Assembly (NCBI GenBank): GCA_016745215.1
Contig: CP050890.1
Location: forward strand, 3,038,001-3,102,000
Length of the DNA: 64,000 bases
Source of the DNA: Thiohalocapsa sp. PB-PSB1
Lineage (GTDB): Bacteria; Pseudomonadota; Gammaproteobacteria; Chromatiales; Chromatiaceae
Direction: 5' to 3'
This document shows positions 8,994-18,100 of this stretch, one piece after another. The notes beneath the pieces were generated by a model. It was not told the DNA's origin, searched no databases, and saw only the letters and a program-made list of their open reading frames with translations. The translations under genes and the position numbers were made by a program. Positions within the stretch are counted from its first letter, which is position 1. Each line of letters begins with the position of its first letter.

Positions 8994-9583
8994 ATCGGTT
9001 TTCCCTAGGACGCCAGTTTGTAACTTGACGCTTGATGTCTTCAGTCGTTTCGCAATCGTTACGTACAGATAAGAAATCCTACCGCCCCTGCGAGTCCAAG
9101 GCGGGGTCAGAACGAAAGACTAGCAATGGCCAGATGGCTTGTCAAGGCTCAACTGCGAGCACTGCGGGCATCTCGCAGTGTATCAGCTCGGGAGCTTTCT
9201 CCCAGGGCGAGCGGGTGAGCTGCGATGAAGCAGCGAACGACCAAACCAGAGCGCCGAGGCGACGAACTGCGCTCGGCAGCTGACTCTGTTGGTTCTGCCA
9301 CCTCACGCCCCATAATGGCAGCCGCACGCAGGGGCAAGTTGAGCATAAGCGCGCCAATGGCAGCGATGGCGATGTCGCCGGGGTTATGGCTAGTCTGTAA
9401 ACAAGCTGTGTCGCGAGATGGTCGATGTCATGCGATGGCAGCGGGGAGTTCAAGTCGGTATTGCAGGACTTGAGGACGGGTACCTTTTTGGGCACAGTAT
9501 TGGTTAATGATCGGGTGCTGCCTTCAAAGAATGCGGCCTGTACCATTGCAATAGACGCCCCGAAAGTGCCTGTCGGGTCTACG
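8994..9583. other. Intergenic region upstream of cas3
   Basis: About 590 bases without a supportable gene. Open frames on both strands give Ser/Arg-rich, low-complexity translations with no recognisable motif. The part next to cas3 presumably contains the cas operon promoter. The right part leads into the RAYT remnant. Confidence 0.6.
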
Positions 9584-10022
9584 TCAAGCGGCTTGTTCGA
9601 GGGCCGGTTCCGCTCATCGCTGATTGAGGCCGACACCTATCTGCTGGCCTGCCAGCGCTACATCGAGCTCAATCCGGTTCGTGCCTCAATGGTCAGTGTG
9701 CCTGGTGATTATCGTTGGTCGAGCCATTGGGCCAATGCGCTTGGCCGCCAGGATTCCGTGGTCACACCGCACCCGCTGTACCAAGGCTTGGCAGACTCTG
9801 ATCAGGCTCGTTTTGCTTGCGTATCGCAGGTTGTTCGAGGATATGCTCAGCGCCGAGTTGCTTCAACGTTTCCGCGAGTGCACCAACGGCGGCTTCGTGC
9901 TTGGCAGCGCAAAGTTCGAGCGGCAGATCGCCGCTATGCTCGGTAGACGAACCTGGAAGGGGGCACCGGAACGGCCGCTAAAGGAAATCGATGCGGATGA
10001 GCAAGGTGAGCTTGCATTGTAG
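9584..10022 (+). pseudogene. Remnant of a REP-associated tyrosine transposase (RAYT)
   Basis: From about 9584 the translation matches the C-terminal half of RAYT/Transposase_17 proteins: 'GLFEGRFRSSLIEAD', 'YLLACQRYIELNPVRA' and 'DYRWSSHWANALG'. Near 9805 the match jumps to the +2 frame and continues with 'LFEDMLSAELLQRF' and 'GFVLGSAKFERQI' to a stop at 10022. The N-terminal part with the HUH motif is missing. The gene is therefore both truncated and frameshifted. Just downstream, 'ACGTGGTCTGTCCCC' is the kind of motif that often sits beside such genes. Confidence 0.85.
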
Positions 10023-10073
10023 AAAACGTGGTCTGTCCCCTTTTTCCTCGCCGATGGCCTTGGTCGATGGTCA

Positions 10074-10979
10074 TCAGTCAAGCTTGATGCCCGCTTTCTT
10101 GAGTAAAGCGAGTGCGCGCTCGGTCTGTTGTTCGGCTGCCATGCGTGCTTGTGCCTCTTCCCGTGCCCGCTGTTCGGCCGCGGCAGCATGGTGTTCGGCT
10201 GCTTCACGCGCCTGCGCCTCTTGCAAGGCCCGACGGTCGGCTGCTTCACGCGCCCGCGCCTCTTGCTGACGCGCCCGCGCCTCTTGCAAGGCCAGCCGAT
10301 CGGCTGCATCGGCATCGCGGACCTCCTCACCACGATAGAACACGCGCAATTTGCGACCGACCGACCGAGCGTCGGGTGCGAGCTCCTCGATCACCAAGCC
10401 ATCGATGGCCTGGCTCACAAAGCGTCGCCGTGGTCCCAGCGGCACGTTTTCGTAGGCGACTTGATCCTTGTTGTAGCGATAGGCAATCAACCCACGGGGG
10501 TCATCCGGTTCCGGGTAGAGGAGCAAGAACTCGGGGACTGCATTCAGTTCGTTCCAGTTGCGCATCTTGATGGTGTCCTTCTCCTCTTTGCGCCTGTGCG
10601 TGGTGGTCACCACCTCGATTGCCAGGAGTAACGACTTCGCGGTCACCGAGCCCAGGTTCTCGGCGTCGGTCAGGGCGTAGTCGGGGTAGAGGATCCTCTG
10701 GCAGTCCTCGTCCGCATCCCAGTACCAGACCGGATTGTCCCCGAGGCTCTGCAGGCCCTCCCAGGCGGCGACACGATCGAGTAGTTCTCCCAGCTTCTGG
10801 ACTGTTTTGTGGTGGGCGGGGGATTGAGCCACGTCGAGTTCTTCGTCATAGTAGGGTGTGCCTACGGTTGCATCCTCCGGATGCGGTTTCTCGATCAAGC
10901 GCGCGCGCATCTGCCGGTGCGCGGCGCGGCGTTGCAACAGCTCGGTCTGCGGCCTGGCCAGCGTCGCTGTCGATGTCAT
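10074..10979 (-). CDS. Uma2-family putative endonuclease, array copy 1
   Basis: 301 residues. The N-terminal ~235 form a Uma2/DUF820 PD-(D/E)xK-like domain: 'LYPDYALTD' (Asp), 'LLLAIEVVTTTHRRKEEKD' (Glu, with Lys further on) and 'LNAVPEFLLLYPE'. The tail from about 236 is an Ala/Glu/Arg/Gln-rich coiled coil ending 'ALLKKAGIKLD'. It differs from the other copies in single residues (TERALALLKK instead of Q-RALALLEK). Ribosome site AGGAGG eight bases before ATG. Cellular role unknown; a nuclease activity is inferred from the fold only. Confidence 0.9.
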   Translation of the reverse strand: MTSTATLARPQTELLQRRAAHRQMRARLIEKPHPEDATVGTPYYDEELDVAQSPAHHKTVQKLGELLDRVAAWEGLQSLGDNPVWYWDADEDCQRILYPDYALTDAENLGSVTAKSLLLAIEVVTTTHRRKEEKDTIKMRNWNELNAVPEFLLLYPEPDDPRGLIAYRYNKDQVAYENVPLGPRRRFVSQAIDGLVIEELAPDARSVGRKLRVFYRGEEVRDADAADRLALQEARARQQEARAREAADRRALQEAQAREAAEHHAAAAEQRAREEAQARMAAEQQTERALALLKKAGIKLD

Positions 10980-10995
10980 CGTGTTTCCTCCTGTA

Positions 10996-11011
10996 CCCCT
11001 GAAGACAGGGG
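10996..11011 (-). promoter_or_regulatory. Hairpin directly upstream of the Uma2 ribosome site (five copies)
   Basis: CCCCTG-AAGA-CAGGGG forms a perfect 6-bp stem with a 4-base loop. On the minus strand it ends four bases before the AGGAGG ribosome site. The same hairpin precedes every copy: 12226-12241, 13805-13820, 15140-15155 and 16656-16671. No T-run follows, so it is not a typical terminator. A role in translation or mRNA stability is inference. Confidence 0.6.
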
Positions 11012-11303
11012 GCGATTGGCGCTGTGAATGTCAGTACGACGCTGGTAACCGCGTGTCTTTGTCTCGGGGGCACAAGCGTCGGTTTCATCGATTGCTCAGA
11101 CTACCATGGTTGCGTTTGCCTGACCGGCCTCGGGCTCGGCCTGCTGCTCGACTTCGGCGCCGCGCTGATGAAAGACGGCATCAGGAACGGTTCAGACACA
11201 AGCTGAGCGTTTCGGCCAGTTGGTTTGTTTCTCTCCGGCAATCGCCTTAAACGAGGTGGATCAAGTGACGATCAAGGCCACCGATGGCCTTGGCCGATGG
11301 ACG

Positions 11304-12212
11304 TCAGTCAAGCTTGATGCCCGCTTTCTCGAGTAAAGCGAGTGCGCGCTGGGTCTGTTGTTCGGCTGCCATGCGCGCTTGTGCCTCTTCCCGTGCCCGC
11401 TGTTCGGCCGCTTCACGCGCCTGCGCTTCTTGCAAGGCCCGACGGTCGGCTGCTTCACGCGCCTGCGCCTCTTGCAAGGCCCGACGGTCGGCTGCCTCAC
11501 GCGCCCGCGCCTCTTGCAAGGCCAGCCGATCGGCTGCATCGGCATCGCGGACCTCCTCACCACGATAGAACACGCGCAATTTGCGACCGACCGACCGAGC
11601 GTCGGGTGCGAGCTCCTCGATCACCAAGCCATCGATGGCCTGGCTCACAAAGCGTCGCCGTGGTCCCAGCGGCACGTTTTCGTAGGCGACTTGATCCTTG
11701 TTGTAGCGATAGGCAATCAACCCACGGGGGTCATCCGGTTCCGGGTAGAGGAGCAAGAACTCGGGGACTGCATTCAGTTCGTTCCAGTTGCGCATCTTGA
11801 TGGTGTCCTTCTCCTCTTTGCGCCTGTGCGTGGTGGTGACCACCTCGATCGCCAGGAGTAACGACTTCGCGGTCACCGAGCCCAGGTTCTCGGCGTCGGT
11901 CAGGGCGTAGTCGGGGTAGAGGATCCTCTGGCAGTCCTCGTCCGCATCCCAGTACCAGACCGGATTGTCCCCGAGGCTCTGCAGGCCCTCCCAGGCGGCG
12001 ACACGATCGAGTAGTTCTCCCAGCTTCTGGACTGTTTTGTGGTGGGCGAGGGATTGAGCCACGTCGAGTTCTTCGTCATAGTAGGGTGTGCCTACGGTTG
12101 CATCCTCCGGATGCGGTTTCTCGATCAAGCGCGCGCGCATCTGCTGGTGCGCGGCGCGGCGTTGCAACAGCTCGGTCTGCGGCCTGGCCAGCGTCGCTGT
12201 CGATGTCATCAT
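11304..12212 (-). CDS. Uma2-family putative endonuclease, array copy 2
   Basis: 302 residues because it opens with two ATG codons; from the second it is 301, as in copy 1. The catalytic-domain region is almost letter-for-letter the same as in the other copies. The tail is a regular series of 14-residue units of the type 'REAADRRALQEAQA', and lacks the 'EHHAAAAE' segment of copies 1, 3 and 5, so it groups with copy 4. Gap of 324 bp to copy 1 and 523 bp to copy 3. Confidence 0.9.
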   Translation of the reverse strand: MMTSTATLARPQTELLQRRAAHQQMRARLIEKPHPEDATVGTPYYDEELDVAQSLAHHKTVQKLGELLDRVAAWEGLQSLGDNPVWYWDADEDCQRILYPDYALTDAENLGSVTAKSLLLAIEVVTTTHRRKEEKDTIKMRNWNELNAVPEFLLLYPEPDDPRGLIAYRYNKDQVAYENVPLGPRRRFVSQAIDGLVIEELAPDARSVGRKLRVFYRGEEVRDADAADRLALQEARAREAADRRALQEAQAREAADRRALQEAQAREAAEQRAREEAQARMAAEQQTQRALALLEKAGIKLD

Positions 12213-12545
12213 GTTTCCTCCTGTACCCCTGAAGACAGGGGGCGATTGGCGCTGTGAATGTCAGTACGACGCTGGTAACCGAGTGTCTTCGTCTCGGGGG
12301 CACAAGCGTCGGTTTCATCGATTGCTCAGACTACCATGGTTGCGTTTGCCTGACCGGCCTCGGGCTCGGCCTGCTGCTCGACTTCGGCGCCGCGCTGATG
12401 AAAGACGGCATCGGGAACGGTTCAGACACAAGCTGAGCGTTTCGGCCAACGGAAATAACGACCAAAATCGCGAACTATGCGAAAAAGACCGCTGTTTCTG
12501 TGCGGGTCTTTGATTCTTGCGTGTTTCCCGTCCTTCGTCGTTGAA

Positions 12546-12676
12546 CACCTGGCTTATCTTCTCATCCAGCATCGACGTTGCGGCAACCCGCCCATAGAGT
12601 GACAATGGGCGGATTGCCGCTGCGTGAAGGTGAACGAGAATCCGGCGCCAGTTGGTTTGTTTCTCTCCGGCAATCG
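12546..12676. repeat. Dispersed ~130-bp repeat with hairpin, copy 1 (empty site)
   Basis: Begins CACCTGGCTTATCTTCTC and ends near CTCTCCGGCAATCGCC. It contains the arms CGGCAACCCGCCCA and TGGGCGGATTGCCG, a long stem-loop. Related copies lie at about 15461-15597 and, split by a MITE, at 17468-17733. This copy still has the uninterrupted GACGTT at 12574-12579. Confidence 0.75.
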
Positions 12677-12735
12677 CCTCGAACGAGGTGGATCAAGTGA
12701 CGATCAAGGCCACCGATGGCCTTGGCCGATGGTCG

Positions 12736-13788
12736 TCAGTCAAGCTTGATGCCCGCTTTCTCGAGTAAAGCGAGTGCGCGCTGGGCCTGTTGTTCGGCTG
12801 CCATGCGTGCTTGTGCCTCTTCCCGTGCCCGCTGTTCGGCTGCGGCAGCATGGTGTTCGGCTGCTTCACGCGCTTGCGCCTCTTGCTGACGCGCCTGCGC
12901 CTCTTGCAAGGCCCGACGGTCGGCTGCTTCACGCGCCTGCGCCTCCTGCAAGGCCCGACGGTCGGCTGCTTCACGCGCCTGCGCCTCTTGCTGACGCGCC
13001 TGCGCCTCTTGCAAGACTCGACGGTCGGCTGCTTCACGCGCCTGCGCCTCTTGCAAGGTCCGACGGTCGGCTGCTTCACGCGCCCGCGCCTCTTGCAAGG
13101 CCAGCCGATCGGCTGCATCGGCATCGCGGACCTCCTCACCACGATAGAACACGCGCAATTTGCGACCGACCGACCGAGCGTCAGGTGCGAGCTCCTCGAT
13201 CACCAAGCCATCGATGGCCTGGCTCACAAAGCGTCGCCGTGGTCCCAGCGGCACGTTTTCGTAGGCGACTTGATCCTTGTTGTAGCGATAGGCAATCAAC
13301 CCACGGGGGTCATCCGGTTCCGGGTAGAGGAGCAAGAACTCGGGGACTGCATTCAGTTCGTTCCAGTTGCGCATCTTGATGGTGTCCTTCTCCTCTTTGC
13401 GCCTGTGCGTGGTGGTCACCACCTCGATTGCCAGGAGTAACGACTTCGCGGTCACCGAGCCCAGGTTCTCGGCGTCGGTCAGGGCGTAGTCGGGGTAGAG
13501 GATCCTCTGGCAGTCCTCGTCCGCATCCCAGTACCAGACCGGATTGTCCCCGAGGCTCTGCAGGCCCTCCCAGGCGGCGACACGATCGAGCAGTTCTCCC
13601 AGCTTCTGGACTGTTTTGTGGTGGGCGGGGGATTGAGCCACGTCGAGTTCTTCGTCATAGTAGGGTGTGCCTACGGTTGCATCCTCCGGATGCGGTTTCT
13701 CGATCAAGCGCGCGCGCATCTGCCGGTGCGCGGCGCGGCGTTGCAACAGCTCGGTCTGCGGCCTGGTCAGCGTCGCTGTCGATGTCAT
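12736..13788 (-). CDS. Uma2-family putative endonuclease, array copy 3 (longest)
   Basis: 350 residues, the longest of the five: the tail has extra 14-residue 'AREAADRRALQEAQ' units and 7-residue 'ARQQEAQ' half units, giving 49 more residues than copy 1. The catalytic domain is intact ('YPDYALTD', 'LAIEVVTTTHRRKEEKD'). Same ribosome site and upstream hairpin as the other copies. Confidence 0.9.
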   Translation of the reverse strand: MTSTATLTRPQTELLQRRAAHRQMRARLIEKPHPEDATVGTPYYDEELDVAQSPAHHKTVQKLGELLDRVAAWEGLQSLGDNPVWYWDADEDCQRILYPDYALTDAENLGSVTAKSLLLAIEVVTTTHRRKEEKDTIKMRNWNELNAVPEFLLLYPEPDDPRGLIAYRYNKDQVAYENVPLGPRRRFVSQAIDGLVIEELAPDARSVGRKLRVFYRGEEVRDADAADRLALQEARAREAADRRTLQEAQAREAADRRVLQEAQARQQEAQAREAADRRALQEAQAREAADRRALQEAQARQQEAQAREAAEHHAAAAEQRAREEAQARMAAEQQAQRALALLEKAGIKLD

Positions 13789-14112
13789 CGTGTTTCCTCC
13801 TGTACCCCTGAAGACAGGGGGCGATTGGGGCTGTGAATGTCAGTACGACGCTGGTAACCGAGTGTCTTCGTCTCGGGGGCACAAGCGTCGGTTTCATCGA
13901 TTGCTCAGACTACCATGGTTGCGTTTGCCTGACCGGCCTCGGGCTCGGCCTGCTGCTCGACTTCGGCGCCGCGCTGATGAAAGACGGCATCAGGAACGGT
14001 TCAGACACAAGCTGAGCGTTTCGGCCAGTTGGTTTGTTTCTCTCCGGCAATCGCCTTAAACGAGGTGGATCAAGTGACGATCAAGGCCACCGATGGCCTT
14101 GGCCGATGGACG

Positions 14113-15123
14113 TCAGTCAAGCTTGATGCCCGCTTTCTCGAGTAAAGCGAGTGCGCGCTGGGTCTGTTGTTCGGCTGCCATGCGCGCTTGTGCCTCTTCC
14201 CGTGCCCGCTGTTCGGCCGCTTCACGCGCCTGCGCTTCTTGCAAGGCCCGACGGTCGGCTGCTTTACGCGCCTGCGCCTCTTGCAAGGCCCGACGGTCGG
14301 CTGCCTCACGCGCCCGCGCCTCTTGCAAGGCCAGCCGATCAGCTGCTTCACGCGCCTGCGCCTCCTGCAAGGCCAGACGGTCGGCTGCTTCACGCGCCTG
14401 CACCTCTTGCTGACGCGCCTGCGCCTGTTGCAAGGCCAGCCGATCGGCTGCATCGGCATCGCGGACCTCCTCACCACAATAGAACACGCGCAATTTGCGA
14501 CCGACCGACCGAGCGTCGGGTGCGAGCTCCTCGATCACCAAGCCATCGATGGCCTGGCTCACAAAGCGTCGCCGTGGTCCCAGCGGCACGTTTTCGTAGG
14601 CGACTTGATCCTTGTTGTAGCGATAGGCAATCAACCCACGGGGGTCATCCGGTTCCGGGTAGAGGAGCAAGAACTCGGGGACTGCATTCAGTTCGTTCCA
14701 GTTGCGCATCTTGATGGTGTCCTTCTCCTCTTTGCGCCTGTGCGTGGTGGTCACCACCTCGATTGCCAGGAGTAACGACTTCGCGGTCACCGAGCCCAGG
14801 TTCTCGGCGTCGGTCAGGGCGTAGTCGGGGTAGAGGATCCTCTGGCAGTCCTCGTCCGCATCCCAGTACCAGACCGGATTGTCCCCGAGGCTCTGCAGGC
14901 CCTCCCAGGCGGCGACACGATCGAGTAGTTCTCCCAGCTTCTGGACTGTTTTGTGGTGGGCGAGGGATTGAGCCACGTCGAGTTCTTCGTCATAGTAGGG
15001 TGTGCCTACGGTTGCATCCTCCGGATGCGGTTTCTCGATCAAGCGCGCGCGCATCTGCCGGTGCGCGGCGCGGCGTTGCAACAGCTCGGTCTGCGGCCTG
15101 GTCAGCGTCGCTGTCGATGTCAT
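14113..15123 (-). CDS. Uma2-family putative endonuclease, array copy 4
   Basis: 336 residues, 35 more than copy 1, again a multiple of seven and all within the coiled-coil tail. It groups with copy 2 by its end ('AEQRAREEAQARMAAEQQ' without the His/Ala-rich segment). One notable change is Cys for Arg in 'VFYCGEEVRDA'. The domain is otherwise unchanged and appears functional. Confidence 0.9.
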   Translation of the reverse strand: MTSTATLTRPQTELLQRRAAHRQMRARLIEKPHPEDATVGTPYYDEELDVAQSLAHHKTVQKLGELLDRVAAWEGLQSLGDNPVWYWDADEDCQRILYPDYALTDAENLGSVTAKSLLLAIEVVTTTHRRKEEKDTIKMRNWNELNAVPEFLLLYPEPDDPRGLIAYRYNKDQVAYENVPLGPRRRFVSQAIDGLVIEELAPDARSVGRKLRVFYCGEEVRDADAADRLALQQAQARQQEVQAREAADRLALQEAQAREAADRLALQEARAREAADRRALQEAQARKAADRRALQEAQAREAAEQRAREEAQARMAAEQQTQRALALLEKAGIKLD

Positions 15124-15460
15124 CGTGTTTCCTCCTGTACCCCTGAAGACAGGGGGCGATTGGGGCTGTGCATGTCAGTACGACGCTGGTAACCGAGTGT
15201 CTTCGTCTCGGGAGCACAAGCGTCGGTTTCATCGATTGCTCAGACTACCATGGTTGCGATCGCCTGACCGGCCTCGGGCTCGGCCTGCTGCTCGACTTCG
15301 GCGTCGCGCTGATGAAAGACGGCATCAGGAACGGTTCAGACACAAGCTGAGCGTTTCGGCTAATGGAAATAACGACCAAAATCGCGAGCTGTGCGAAAAA
15401 GACCGCCGTTTCTGTGCGGGTCATTGATTCTCGCGTGTTTCCCGTCCTTCGTAGTTGAAC

Positions 15461-15597
15461 ACCTGGCTTATCTTCTCGTCCGGCATCGACGTTGCGGCAA
15501 CCCGCCCATAGAGTGACGCTGGGCGGATTGCCGCTGCGTGAAGGTGAACGAGAATCCGGCGCCAGTTGGTTTGTTTCTCTCCGGCAATCGCCTCGAA
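15461..15597. repeat. Dispersed ~130-bp repeat with hairpin, copy 2 (empty site)
   Basis: Same repeat as at 12546, in the longer type of Uma2 spacer. The uninterrupted GACGTT is at 15488-15493. Confidence 0.75.
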
Positions 15598-15649
15598 CGA
15601 GGTGGATCAAGTGACGATCAAGGCCACCGATGGCCTTGGCCGATGGTCG

Positions 15650-16639
15650 TCAGTCAAGCTTGATGCCCGCTTTCTCGAGTAAAGCGAGTGCGCGCTGGGC
15701 CTGTTGTTCGGCTGCCATGCGTGCTTGTGCCTCTTCCCGTGCCCGCTGTTCGGCTGCGGCAGCATGGTGTTCGGCTGCTTCACGCGCTTGCGCCTCTTGC
15801 TGACGCGCCTGCGCCTCTTGCAAGACTCGACGGTCGGCTGCTTCACGCGCCTGCGCCTCTTGCTGACGCGCCTGCGCCTCTTGCAAGGCTCGACGGTCGG
15901 CTGCTTCACGCGCCCGCGCCTCTTGCTGACGCGCCCGCGCCTCTTGCAAGGCCAGCCGATCGGCTGCATCGGCATCGCGGACCTCCTCACCACGATAGAA
16001 CACGCGCAATTTGCGACCGACCGACCGAGCGTCAGGTGCGAGCTCCTCGATCACCAAGCCATCGATGGCCTGGCTCACAAAGCGTCGCCGTGGTCCCAGC
16101 GGCACGTTTTCGTAGGCGACTTGATCCTTGTTGTAGCGATAGGCAATCAACCCACGGGGGTCATCCGGTTCCGGGTAGAGGAGCAAGAACTCGGGGACTG
16201 CGTTCAGTTCGTTCCAGTTGCGCATCTTGATGGTGTCCTTCTCCTCTTTGCGCCTGTGCGTGGTGGTCACCACCTCGATTGCCAGGAGTAACGACTTCGC
16301 GGTCACCGAGCCCAGGTTCTCGGCGTCGGTCAGGGCGTAGTCGGGGTAGAGGATCCTCTGGCAGTCCTCGTCCGCATCCCAGTACCAGACCGGATTGTCC
16401 CCGAGGCTCTGCAGGCCCTCCCAGGCGGCGACACGATCGAGTAGTTCTCCCAGCTTCTGGACTGTTTTGTGGTGGGCGAGGGATTGAGCCACGTCGAGTT
16501 CTTCGTCATAGTAGGGTGTGCCTACGGTTGCATCCTCCGGATGCGGTTTCTCGATCAAGCGCGCGCGCATCTGCCGGTGCGCGGCGCGGCGTTGCAACAG
16601 CTCGGTCTGCGGCCTGGTCAGCGTCGCTGTCGATGTCAT
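15650..16639 (-). CDS. Uma2-family putative endonuclease, array copy 5
   Basis: 329 residues, 28 more than copy 1. It groups with copies 1 and 3 through the 'EHHAAAAE' segment. It is the upstream-most copy; the 230 bp before its start match the upstream regions of the other copies up to about 16870-16960, where the homology ends. That marks the right border of the amplified unit. Confidence 0.9.
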   Translation of the reverse strand: MTSTATLTRPQTELLQRRAAHRQMRARLIEKPHPEDATVGTPYYDEELDVAQSLAHHKTVQKLGELLDRVAAWEGLQSLGDNPVWYWDADEDCQRILYPDYALTDAENLGSVTAKSLLLAIEVVTTTHRRKEEKDTIKMRNWNELNAVPEFLLLYPEPDDPRGLIAYRYNKDQVAYENVPLGPRRRFVSQAIDGLVIEELAPDARSVGRKLRVFYRGEEVRDADAADRLALQEARARQQEARAREAADRRALQEAQARQQEAQAREAADRRVLQEAQARQQEAQAREAAEHHAAAAEQRAREEAQARMAAEQQAQRALALLEKAGIKLD

Positions 16640-17085
16640 CGTGTTTCCTCCTGTACCCCTGAAGACAGGGGGCGATTGGGGCTGTGAATGTCAGTACGAC
16701 GCTGGTAACCGAGTGTCTTCGTCTCGGGGGCACAAGCGTCGGTTTCATCGATTGCTCAGACTACCATGGTTGCGATCGCCTGACCGGCCTCGGGCTCGGC
16801 CTGCTGCTCGACTTCGGCGCCGCGCTGATGAAAGACGGCATCAGGAACGGTTCAGACACAAGCTGAGCGTTTCGGCTAATGGAAATAACGACCAAAATCG
16901 CGAGCTGTGCGAAAAAGACCGCCGTTTCTGTGCGAGTGATTGATTCTCGCGTGTTTCGTAGTTCAAGAACATGCACTGTCTGTTGTCGGCTAGACAATTT
17001 GACGCCGCTCGCTGCTTAGCGATGTCTGTGGAAAAATAGACCATCTGGCTAGTGCCTCGGTGCAGATGTTCCAAGACAGTCTCCG

Positions 17086-17187
17086 GTCGTTATCGTTGTC
17101 GTTGTCGTTGTCGTTGTCATAATCGTCTTAGCCGAATGCTCGATAACGACTACGATTACGACAACGACAACGACAACGACAACGAAC
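17086..17187. repeat. Large imperfect inverted repeat made of GTCGTT hexamers
   Basis: The left arm carries four tandem GTTGTC/GTCGTT hexamers and the right arm the complementary CGACAA series, about 45 bp each, around a short centre at about 17130-17140. The RNA would fold into a long hairpin. A shorter relative (GACAACGACAACGATTACGA) occurs at about 58408-58430. No gene found; function unknown. Confidence 0.75.
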
Positions 17188-17213
17188 CGCCTCGGGATTT
17201 CTGTACCGCTCCA

Positions 17214-17467
17214 CTAGGCTGTCGAAATCTGCCGTCCCACTAAAACAAGCGCTTCCCGGTTTATGGATGCTTAATCGGTGTCGGGGTCGGTGTCAAGGTC
17301 GGAATGAGGGATTGGTATCGAGCTGGCTGTTTTGATCGATGAGCGGATTCGATTCCAATTCCGATAGCGACCCCGACACCGATTAGGCTTCCCCAGTGCG
17401 TTCGATGATGCAATCCAAAACCCGGAATCGGTTTGGCATCAAAACTCAGGACAGTTCGACAGCCTAC
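17214..17467 (-). mobile_element. MITE, CTAGGCTGTCGAAAT family, copy 1
   Basis: About 254 bp. The left end reads CTAGGCTGTCGAAAT; the right end is its near-complement with two changes. The whole element is, by eye, a close match in opposite orientation to 57611-57858. Internally it has complementary 'CGGTGTCGGGGTCG' and 'CGACCCCGACACCG' arms. No coding capacity. No clear target duplication at this copy. Confidence 0.8.
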
Positions 17468-17501
17468 CACCTGGCTTGTCTGCTCGTCCGGCATCGACGT
17501 T

Positions 17502-17626
17502 GGGCCTTGATCGTAAGTCCGTCCACCGCTGTGGGAGCGCCGTCCTCGGCGCGACGGGCGCCCAGTCGCGGCGAGGACGCCGCTCCCACCGGGCTACGGC
17601 TCTGGACGGGTTGATGATCAAGGCCC
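17502..17626. mobile_element. MITE with GGGCCTTGATC ends inserted in the dispersed repeat
   Basis: 125 bp. Ends GGGCCTTGATC/GATCAAGGCCC, extending as an imperfect ~25-bp inverted repeat (CCGTCCA further in on both sides). The core is a REP-like palindrome (GTGGGAGCGCCGTCCTCG with its complement). A 6-bp target duplication GACGTT flanks it (17496-17501 and 17627-17632). The uninterrupted versions at 12574 and 15488 each have one GACGTT, so the insertion is directly shown. Confidence 0.85.
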
Positions 17627-17761
17627 GACGTTGCGGCAACCCGCCCAGAGAGTGACAATGGGCGGATTGCCACTGCGCGAAGGCGAACGAGAATTCGGCT
17701 TCAGTTGGTCCATTTCTCTCCGGCAATCGCCTTGGTTCCTCAGTTTCATCGGAAATATCAA

Positions 17762-18100
17762 ATGAACCCATCGGAACACAGAAATCCCATCAAGTACCTT
17801 TCCGCGATCTTGGCCGTTGTGGTAGCGGCGCTGCTGGCATTTGTGTTTGCATATGTCGCTAACGACCCCGATCCTTGGCCACGTCTGTTGCTGCAGGTGA
17901 TCCCTAGTCTGATCGCGGCGCTGACAGCTTATGCTGCTGTTTACTTTTTCCTCGAGGCTCAAGGTGTCTCGTTGACCGAGTCCGCGCAACAACGATCCGC
18001 TCGTATTGCGCGAGAATTCTTCAAGTATCAATACGGCGACCATTTTTGTCGCCCAGGAAAGGAGTTGGATTTAACCGGGCAATGGAAAATGCGAGATTAG
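17762..18100 (+). CDS. Small two-helix membrane protein of unknown function
   Basis: 112 residues from the ATG at 17762. Two hydrophobic helices: about 12-33 ('YLSAILAVVVAALLAFVFAYV') is here described in parts, YLSAILAVVVAALL then AFVFAYV; the second is 'LLLQVIPSLIAALTAYAAVYF'-like at about 41-62. A polar tail 'RSARIAREFFKYQYGDHF' follows. The ending 'DLTGQWKMRD' looks like the start of a further domain, so the gene may be truncated 3'. I recognise no family. Ribosome site weak. Confidence 0.5.
   Translation: MNPSEHRNPIKYLSAILAVVVAALLAFVFAYVANDPDPWPRLLLQVIPSLIAALTAYAAVYFFLEAQGVSLTESAQQRSARIAREFFKYQYGDHFCRPGKELDLTGQWKMRD

Larger units (their letters stand above)
10074..16960 (-). repeat. Tandem amplification of five Uma2 units
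   Basis: Five gene-plus-spacer units in direct orientation. Spacers alternate 324, 523, 324 and 526 bp. Copies 2/4 share one tail type and copies 1/3/5 another, so the array looks like repeats of a two-gene unit rather than five single duplications. The 5' untranslated parts and first ~230 codons are nearly identical, which points to recent amplification or gene conversion. Confidence 0.88.

Noticed and set aside
9142..9636. A 164-codon minus-strand frame upstream of cas3
   Set aside because: Ser/Pro/Leu-rich with no domain and partly opposite the RAYT remnant.
9425..9946. A full-length transposase reading of the 9425-9946 frame
   Set aside because: Only 'GLFEGRF...' onward matches RAYT proteins; the frame then shifts, so this is a remnant, not a gene.
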